In this document: piece after piece, positions 59,742-64,000 of the stretch
How the letters are laid out: the number at the start of each line of letters is the position of its first letter
Position numbering within the stretch: position 1 is the stretch's first letter
Assembly: GCF_012933655.1 (NCBI RefSeq)
Contig: NZ_JABBJJ010000008.1
Coordinates: 27,977 to 91,976, forward strand
Length of the DNA: 64,000 nucleotides
Reading direction: 5' to 3'
Source of the DNA: Pyxidicoccus fallax
GTDB lineage: Bacteria; Myxococcota; Myxococcia; Myxococcales; Myxococcaceae
Made by a program: the position numbers and the translations under genes
Notes under the pieces: model-generated
What the model saw: the letters and a program-made list of their open reading frames with translations, nothing else
Told to the model about the DNA's origin: nothing
The model's database searches: none

Positions 59742-60392
59742 TTGAGCCGCCCCCCACCGCTGACACTCGACGCGCCGGACCCCGTGGAGCCGCGCCTCGT
59801 GTGTCCGGCCTGCGCGCACGCCGTCCCCATCGGCGCGGATGCGCGCTGCGAGGCCTGTGGCGCCTCGTTGGCGGAGGCGCTGGAGGCCTCGCGGGGACCC
59901 CGGCCCCCACTGCCTCCGCGCCGGCTCACCCGCGCACAGCGGCGCGCCGTGCTCCGGCCGAAGCTGCGCGCGCACCATGACCTGGGCACGCTCTTCCTCG
60001 CGCTGGGCGCGCTGATGCTGCCGGTGGCGCTCGGCTTCCTCCGCCCCCTGCTGTTGATGACCGCCATCTTCCTCGGCGTGGGTTTCCTGCTCCGACGCTC
60101 CGGTTGGCCGGCGGCCCTGCGCCGCGAGCAGAAGCGCCGTCTCCAGGCGCTGCGCTGGGGCCTGCCCGCCCCGGCGGTGCTGACCAGCGTCGAACGCCAC
60201 GCCGTGCCGTCCCTGCAGGCCGGGCGCGTGGTGCAACTCGGGTACGTCTTCACCGTCCACGGCGAGACGATCCAGGGGAGCGTGCCGTCACCTCACGTCA
60301 CTGACGCGCAGCGGCGCCCCGGTGAGCGCGTCTGGGCCGTCTACCTGGCCGAGGACCCGAGCGTCAGCGCGCTCTGGCCCCCCGAGCCCTGA
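59742..60392 (+). CDS. zinc-ribbon membrane protein
   Basis: The protein has about 215 residues. It starts with a zinc ribbon (LVCPACAHAVPIGADARCEACG, CPXC and CEXC), then a basic Pro/Arg linker. Two hydrophobic helices follow (TLFLALGALMLPVALGFL, LLLMTAIFLGVGFLL), and a cytoplasmic or periplasmic domain of about 85 residues begins VLTSVERHAVPSLQAGRVVQLGYVFTV. The start is unsure: TTG at 59742 is the likeliest of several weak codons and the frame extends to 59703. The gene lies divergent from the small basic protein. Confidence 0.6.
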   Translation: MSRPPPLTLDAPDPVEPRLVCPACAHAVPIGADARCEACGASLAEALEASRGPRPPLPPRRLTRAQRRAVLRPKLRAHHDLGTLFLALGALMLPVALGFLRPLLLMTAIFLGVGFLLRRSGWPAALRREQKRRLQALRWGLPAPAVLTSVERHAVPSLQAGRVVQLGYVFTVHGETIQGSVPSPHVTDAQRRPGERVWAVYLAEDPSVSALWPPEP

Positions 60393-60454
60393 GGCCCCCT
60401 GGTCGCTGGCCTGGACGTTGCTTGAGCCCGTGGACACGCTTCCCTTCGGGTCTC

Positions 60455-60478
60455 CACCGTGGTCTCCCGGCCACGGTG
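60455..60478 (+). terminator. hairpin after the zinc-ribbon gene
   Basis: CACCGTGG (60455-60462) pairs perfectly with CCACGGTG (60471-60478) around TCTCCCGG. It lies between the zinc-ribbon gene stop and the DUF1361 start; without T-run it could instead be part of the latter's leader. Confidence 0.4.
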
Positions 60479-60504
60479 CGCGGCCCGCTCACCGCACTGT
60501 CACC

Positions 60505-61206
60505 ATGACAAAGAGCCCACCCGCCACCGTGTCCTTCTGGTCCGTGCTGCGCCGCCATGGCGTCTTTCCGGTGCTGTTGAGCACCGCCGCCGCGGTGGGG
60601 CTGCTGGCCCTCCGGCTCGACTGGAGCGAGCGCGCCAGCTACGCCTTCCTCACCTGGAACCTGTTCCTGGCGGGGGTGCCCTATGCGCTGTCGCTGTGCG
60701 CGCGCCTGCTGATGGCGCGGGGCCTGGGCCACGGGTGGCTCCTGACTCCACTGGCGCTCGGGTGGCTCGCGCTGTTCCCCAATGCGCCCTACCTCCTCAC
60801 GGACTTCATCCACCTGCGCCAGCGGCCGGTGGTGCCGCTCTGGTTCGACGCGGCGCTGCTGGCGCTGTTCGCCGCCACGGGGTGGCTGATGGGGCTGCTG
60901 TCGCTGGAGGTCTGGAAGGAGTGGTTGGAGCGGCGCTGGGGCCGCGCCCGGGCCTGGGCCTTCGTGGCCGTCACGTCCGTGCTGTGTGGCTACGGCATCT
61001 ACCTGGGCCGCGTGGAGCGGTGGAACAGCTGGGACGTGCTCTCCGAGCCCGGGCGCCTGCTGTCCGCCATGGCCGCGCACCTGCGCGAGCCCGACGCCTT
61101 CCCGCACCTGACGCGCCTCACCGTCGTCTTCGCCGCGCTGGTGCTGCTGTCCTACGCCGTCTTCGAGGCGGTGGCCACGCGCCTGCGCTGCCGCCGCGCC
61201 GCGTAG
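60505..61206 (+). CDS. DUF1361 family integral membrane protein
   Basis: This 233-residue protein has six or seven membrane segments. It has DUF1361 family landmarks WNLFLAGVPYALSL, LGWLALFPNAPYLLTDFIHLRQRPVVPLWFDAALL, GYGIYLGRVERWNSWDVL and a hydrophobic C-terminus. Family members are of unknown function. An upstream hairpin separates it from the zinc-ribbon gene. The ATG is chosen because the membrane sequence starts soon after it, although no Shine-Dalgarno is clear. Confidence 0.88.
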   Translation: MTKSPPATVSFWSVLRRHGVFPVLLSTAAAVGLLALRLDWSERASYAFLTWNLFLAGVPYALSLCARLLMARGLGHGWLLTPLALGWLALFPNAPYLLTDFIHLRQRPVVPLWFDAALLALFAATGWLMGLLSLEVWKEWLERRWGRARAWAFVAVTSVLCGYGIYLGRVERWNSWDVLSEPGRLLSAMAAHLREPDAFPHLTRLTVVFAALVLLSYAVFEAVATRLRCRRAA

Positions 61207-61344
61207 GGCGACAAGGCCCTGCGCGGGCCGTAGCGACGGAACTTCCTTCACGCCCCGGTGTCTGGAGCGCGCGCGGCGCGGCGGTATCGCGTCACGTCTC
61301 GTGCATTCAGTACCCAACCGACGTCCCCCCTCCCTGGAGCGTGA

Positions 61345-62814
61345 ATGAAGCCGTTGTCGGAAGGAGCCCGTGTATTCGGTGCGGCCTGGCTGCTTGCCGC
61401 CGCGCTGCTGTCGCAGGCCTGTGGTGACACCGCCGTCGTGGAGCCCGCCGCCCCGGAGCCGTCAGCGCAAGCGGTGGCCACGCTGGAAGCGGTGGCGGAC
61501 GCGGAGGACATCCTCGCGCGGCTGCAGGCCATTCCCGGCCTCACCATCCTCGACGAGCAGCCCTCGCCCCTCCCGGGCACGCGCTTCTTCCGGATGCAGT
61601 TCGAGCTGCCGGCCAACCACACGCGTCCCCTGGGAGAGCGCTTCCAGCTGCGGGTGAACCTCCTGCACCGCTCCGTGGAGGCGCCCGTGGTGCTCGCCTC
61701 CAGCGGCTACGGCATCATCGACGCTCCCGTCGAGACCGAGCCCACCGCGCTGCTCGGCGCCAACCAGCTCATGCTGGAGCACCGCTTCTTCGGCACCTCG
61801 CGGCCGGACTCCAACGACTGGAGGCTGCTCGACATCCGGCAGGCCGCGAGCGACTACCACCGCGTCATCCAGGCCTTCAAGCCGCTGTACGGCGCGCGCT
61901 GGCTGACCACCGGCGGCAGCAAGGGCGGCATGGCCGCCGTGTACCACCGCTACTTCTACCCGGACGACGTGGACGCCACCGTGCCGTACGTCACGCCCAA
62001 CAGCCACGGGCTGGATGACGCGCGCTACGCCTTCTTCCTCGACCACGTGGTGGGGACCGCGGACTGCCGCGCGAAGCTCCAGGCCTTCCAGCAAGACGTG
62101 CTCCAGCGCCGCGACGAGCTGCGGCCCTTCGTGGAAGCGCTGGCCACCACCTGGGAGACGGGCTTCGAGACGATTGGCGGCGCGGACCGCGCCCTGGAGT
62201 TCGCCGCCGTCGAGACGTCCTTCTACTTCTGGCAGTACGCCGGCGAACTCTATTGCTCGTACATCCCCGCGCCCGGCGCGCTCGCGGAGGAGACCTTCTT
62301 CTTCCTGGATGGCATCACCGGCATCGCCTTCACCTACGGCGACGTGGAGCTCGACTTCTACGCGGCCTACTACTACCAGTCCGCCACGGAGCTGGGCTGG
62401 ACGCGCTTCCCCACCCGGCACCTGCGCGGCCTCTTGCGTTACCCCGGTGAGGACGAGCCCCGCGCGTACCTGTCCTTCCCCGTGCGCGAGCGGTTCGACC
62501 ACGGGCTGATGCTCCGTGTGGAGCACTGGGTGCGCAGCCGCGGCGAGCGGATGCTCTTCGTTTACGGAGAGAACGACCCCTGGTCCGCGAGCGCCTTCTC
62601 GGTGCGCGAGCGCAATGACGCGTTCCGCTTCTACGTGCCGGGCGGCAACCACAGGGCGAACATCGGCCAGCTCCCGGAGCCCGAGCGGACCTTTGCCGTG
62701 GAGCGCCTCCGCGCGTGGATGGGCGTGAGCTCGCCGGAGGCCCCGGCCCTGGCGGTCGAGCGCGCCGCGAAGGCGGCGGCCCCCGAGCTCATGTGGCCGC
62801 GCTTCCGGCTGTAG
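61345..62814 (+). CDS. S37-type (PS-10) secreted tripeptidyl-peptidase-like protein
   Basis: This 489-residue protein has a lipobox-like SQAC near residue 26. The fold is of the PS-10 (S37) peptidase family: LPGTRFFRMQFELPANHTRP at the start, nucleophile Ser in TGGSKGGM (about 193), Asp in GENDPWS (about 413) and His in PGGNHRANI (about 434). The helical cap TSFYFWQYAGELYCSYIPAPG lies between. S37 enzymes release tripeptides from the N-terminus and are best known from Streptomyces. A hairpin follows. It faces the convergent basic-protein gene. Confidence 0.88.
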   Translation: MKPLSEGARVFGAAWLLAAALLSQACGDTAVVEPAAPEPSAQAVATLEAVADAEDILARLQAIPGLTILDEQPSPLPGTRFFRMQFELPANHTRPLGERFQLRVNLLHRSVEAPVVLASSGYGIIDAPVETEPTALLGANQLMLEHRFFGTSRPDSNDWRLLDIRQAASDYHRVIQAFKPLYGARWLTTGGSKGGMAAVYHRYFYPDDVDATVPYVTPNSHGLDDARYAFFLDHVVGTADCRAKLQAFQQDVLQRRDELRPFVEALATTWETGFETIGGADRALEFAAVETSFYFWQYAGELYCSYIPAPGALAEETFFFLDGITGIAFTYGDVELDFYAAYYYQSATELGWTRFPTRHLRGLLRYPGEDEPRAYLSFPVRERFDHGLMLRVEHWVRSRGERMLFVYGENDPWSASAFSVRERNDAFRFYVPGGNHRANIGQLPEPERTFAVERLRAWMGVSSPEAPALAVERAAKAAAPELMWPRFRL

Positions 62815-62830
62815 CGGGAAGGTGACATGC

Positions 62831-62878
62831 GGACACCGCCCCGACGCCCGGGCTCTCTTCCGGGCGGGAGCGGTGTCC
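62831..62878. terminator. bidirectional hairpin after the S37 peptidase gene
   Basis: GGACACCGC (62831-62839) pairs with GCGGTGTCC (62870-62878), and GCCCGG pairs with CCGGGC inside around an 8-nt loop. It lies between two convergent stops (62814, 62913). Confidence 0.7.
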
Positions 62879-62912
62879 TCCTGCTTTCGCGTGCTTCGCT
62901 TCTCCCCGGCCG

Positions 62913-63212
62913 TCAGCCGCCGTGGAGGGGCAGGCGCTTCTTGGGGCCGCCCGTGTGCTTCACGTTCATCTCGCTGGGAGCCTTCTTGCGGCCCTTGAGC
63001 GTCGTCGACCGGCGACGGTTGCTCTTGGGCTCGTGCAGCTCGGCGGCCGGGCCCAGCGTCACGCGTTCCAGCGTCTTCTGACGGCGCAGCGCCGCGGCGT
63101 CGTCCCGGGGCAGCGTCTTGCGCCCCTTGCTGGCCTGCACGCTGGGCTGGGCCGCGTGCGCATCCACCCGCCGCTTGTTCTTGATACCTGCCACTTTCGT
63201 CCGCACGGCCAT
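62913..63212 (-). CDS. small Lys/Arg-rich basic protein B
   Basis: This 99-residue protein is rich in Lys/Arg and lacks hydrophobic segments: KVAGIKNKRRVDAHAAQPSVQASKGRKTLPRDDAAALRRQKTLERVTLGPAAELHEPKSNRRRSTTLKGRKKAPSEMN. It shares GRKTLP-(D/E)--AAA with the basic protein at 59.2 kb. GGAGGG precedes the ATG. A nucleic-acid or polyanion role is a guess. Confidence 0.65.
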   Translation of the reverse strand: MAVRTKVAGIKNKRRVDAHAAQPSVQASKGRKTLPRDDAAALRRQKTLERVTLGPAAELHEPKSNRRRSTTLKGRKKAPSEMNVKHTGGPKKRLPLHGG

Positions 63213-63378
63213 GATGCCCTCCTTCCGTGGAGAGGTAAGGACGGCGCCCCGGCTTTTCCATCCCCCTCCAGGGAACGGGACGGGGGCCACGCCGCGTGCC
63301 TGGGTGCTCTCCGGCCGCGCCATCCTCATCGAGGAAGAGGGCCCTTCACGCGGGGCCCGGCAGGAGCGGGGCCGTGCC

Positions 63379-63858
63379 CTACGTCGACGAGCGCTTGCCC
63401 TTGCGCGGCGGGCGGGTGCTGGTGGTGCTCTCGGGCGGGAAGAGCCAGCCCTCGGCGGGCGCGGACACCGTGGTGTTCGCCTCGGACGGCTCCAGGTGCA
63501 GGCCCCGGCAACCGCGGCACCAGGACTGGGGCCGGCGCCCGCTCTTCATGATGCGGTAGCCGAAGTCCTGCTCCGTGGGGCCCACGTGGCCGCAGCGCGG
63601 GCAACGGCTCAGGGACGTGACGCCGATTTCCTTGGCCTTCTGCCGGCCATGCTCCACCACCAGCGCCAGCGCCGCGGCGAAGCCGATGCGGCCCGTGGAC
63701 GCGATGTGGAAGCTGCGGCCCCGCTTCCGGCCCCCGCGGCCGAGAACGGGCATGAGGTCCATCCCCCCGAGCAGGTTGCGCTGCTCGAGGACACGCGACG
63801 GCGAACTGGGCGAGGTCGAGTGGCTCACGGGACCACTCATACTGGGGCGGTCTGACAT
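63379..63858 (-). CDS. basic zinc-ribbon protein of unknown function
   Basis: This 159-residue protein has a basic N-terminal third (GRGGRKRGRSFHIASTGRIGFAAALALVVEHG) and a zinc-finger-like knuckle (CPRCGHVGPTEQDFGYRIMKSGRRPQSWCRGCRGLHLEPSE; CPXC and CRXC, 27 residues between the pairs). A Ser/Thr/Pro/Arg tail ends the protein. The start at MSDRPSM was chosen because the upstream in-frame codon is TTG. The gene reads away from the right window edge; nothing certain is visible in the last 142 nt. Confidence 0.6.
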   Translation of the reverse strand: MSDRPSMSGPVSHSTSPSSPSRVLEQRNLLGGMDLMPVLGRGGRKRGRSFHIASTGRIGFAAALALVVEHGRQKAKEIGVTSLSRCPRCGHVGPTEQDFGYRIMKSGRRPQSWCRGCRGLHLEPSEANTTVSAPAEGWLFPPESTTSTRPPRKGKRSST

Positions 63859-64000
63859 GCCCTGCCGCCAGGCCCCGGCCCCCTGCCCGCCCGGCGGGGG
63901 AGGACTGAACAAAAGTCCAGCAATGTCGCGGATCTACACGCGTCCCACCCTGGAAGTGGGGTGGAAGGGGGCGGCCCCCGCCCGGCCGGCTGGGGTGGTT

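Overview
The window is a 64-kb, very GC-rich chromosomal segment with the look of a Myxococcaceae genome (Myxococcus, Corallococcus or Pyxidicoccus type; genus not resolvable from the sequence alone). Signs are the many secreted lipoproteins with Asp-Ala-Gly-rich linkers, pre-peptidase C-terminal (PPC) type domains, a protein kinase/ATPase/histidine kinase giant, paired cytochrome-like DUF1592/DUF1552 and TIGR03805/TIGR03806 genes, and a trypsin-like protease ending in a MYXO-CTERM-like tail. I saw no tRNA, rRNA, insertion sequence, prophage or CRISPR array.

Layout. 0-2.8 kb: the end of a locus of type VI secretion flavour (HEAT-repeat protein, ketosynthase-like protein, Imm49-like immunity protein), then an orphan C-terminal cytochrome fragment. 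3-6.6 kb: a secreted M4 metalloprotease with a strong terminator, facing a membrane protein. 6.8-15.6 kb: signalling block (giant Ser/Thr kinase-ATPase-histidine kinase, AlkB-like dioxygenase, GAF histidine kinase, hexapeptide transferase). 15.9-22.6 kb: MATE exporter, two tandem paralogous lipoproteins, amidohydrolase. 22.7-29.3 kb: ricin-type lectin, DUF2277, GNAT, DUF2911, an Fe3+-type ABC transporter operon and a Cys-rich small lipoprotein. 29.7-36.8 kb: TetR and MarR regulators around an ADOP/MacB-like permease and a SnoaL-like protein, then a GH15 enzyme and a PLP enzyme. 36.9-44.5 kb: the TIGR03806/TIGR03805 pair, a heme-dependent demethylase-like protein, FKBP, dienelactone hydrolase and an alpha/beta hydrolase without its nucleophile. 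44.6-53.6 kb: two CAP lipoproteins, the DUF1552/DUF1592 pair, an R3H ATPase and an M3 peptidase. 53.8-54.5 kb: a nine-copy palindromic repeat array. 54.6-64 kb: CheR-type methyltransferase, small secreted proteins, a trypsin-like protease, two small very basic proteins, DUF1361, an S37-type peptidase and a zinc-ribbon protein.

The most unusual object is the array at 53811-54540. It has nine copies of a 19-bp dyad (GGAATGGAA, one central base, TTCCATTCC) spaced 79-83 bp apart in the intergenic region between the divergent M3 peptidase and CheR-like genes. Three consecutive spacers are identical, and diverged relatives lie at 59050-59118. Other notable points are a TetR frame that has lost its stop behind a 45-bp tandem repeat, two clear operator regions (TetR and MarR), a compact set of dyads between divergent genes at 39.8-39.95 kb, and a pair of small basic proteins sharing an RKTLP motif.

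Gene boundaries are read from the sequence. Family assignments come from recognising motifs and have not been checked by database search.
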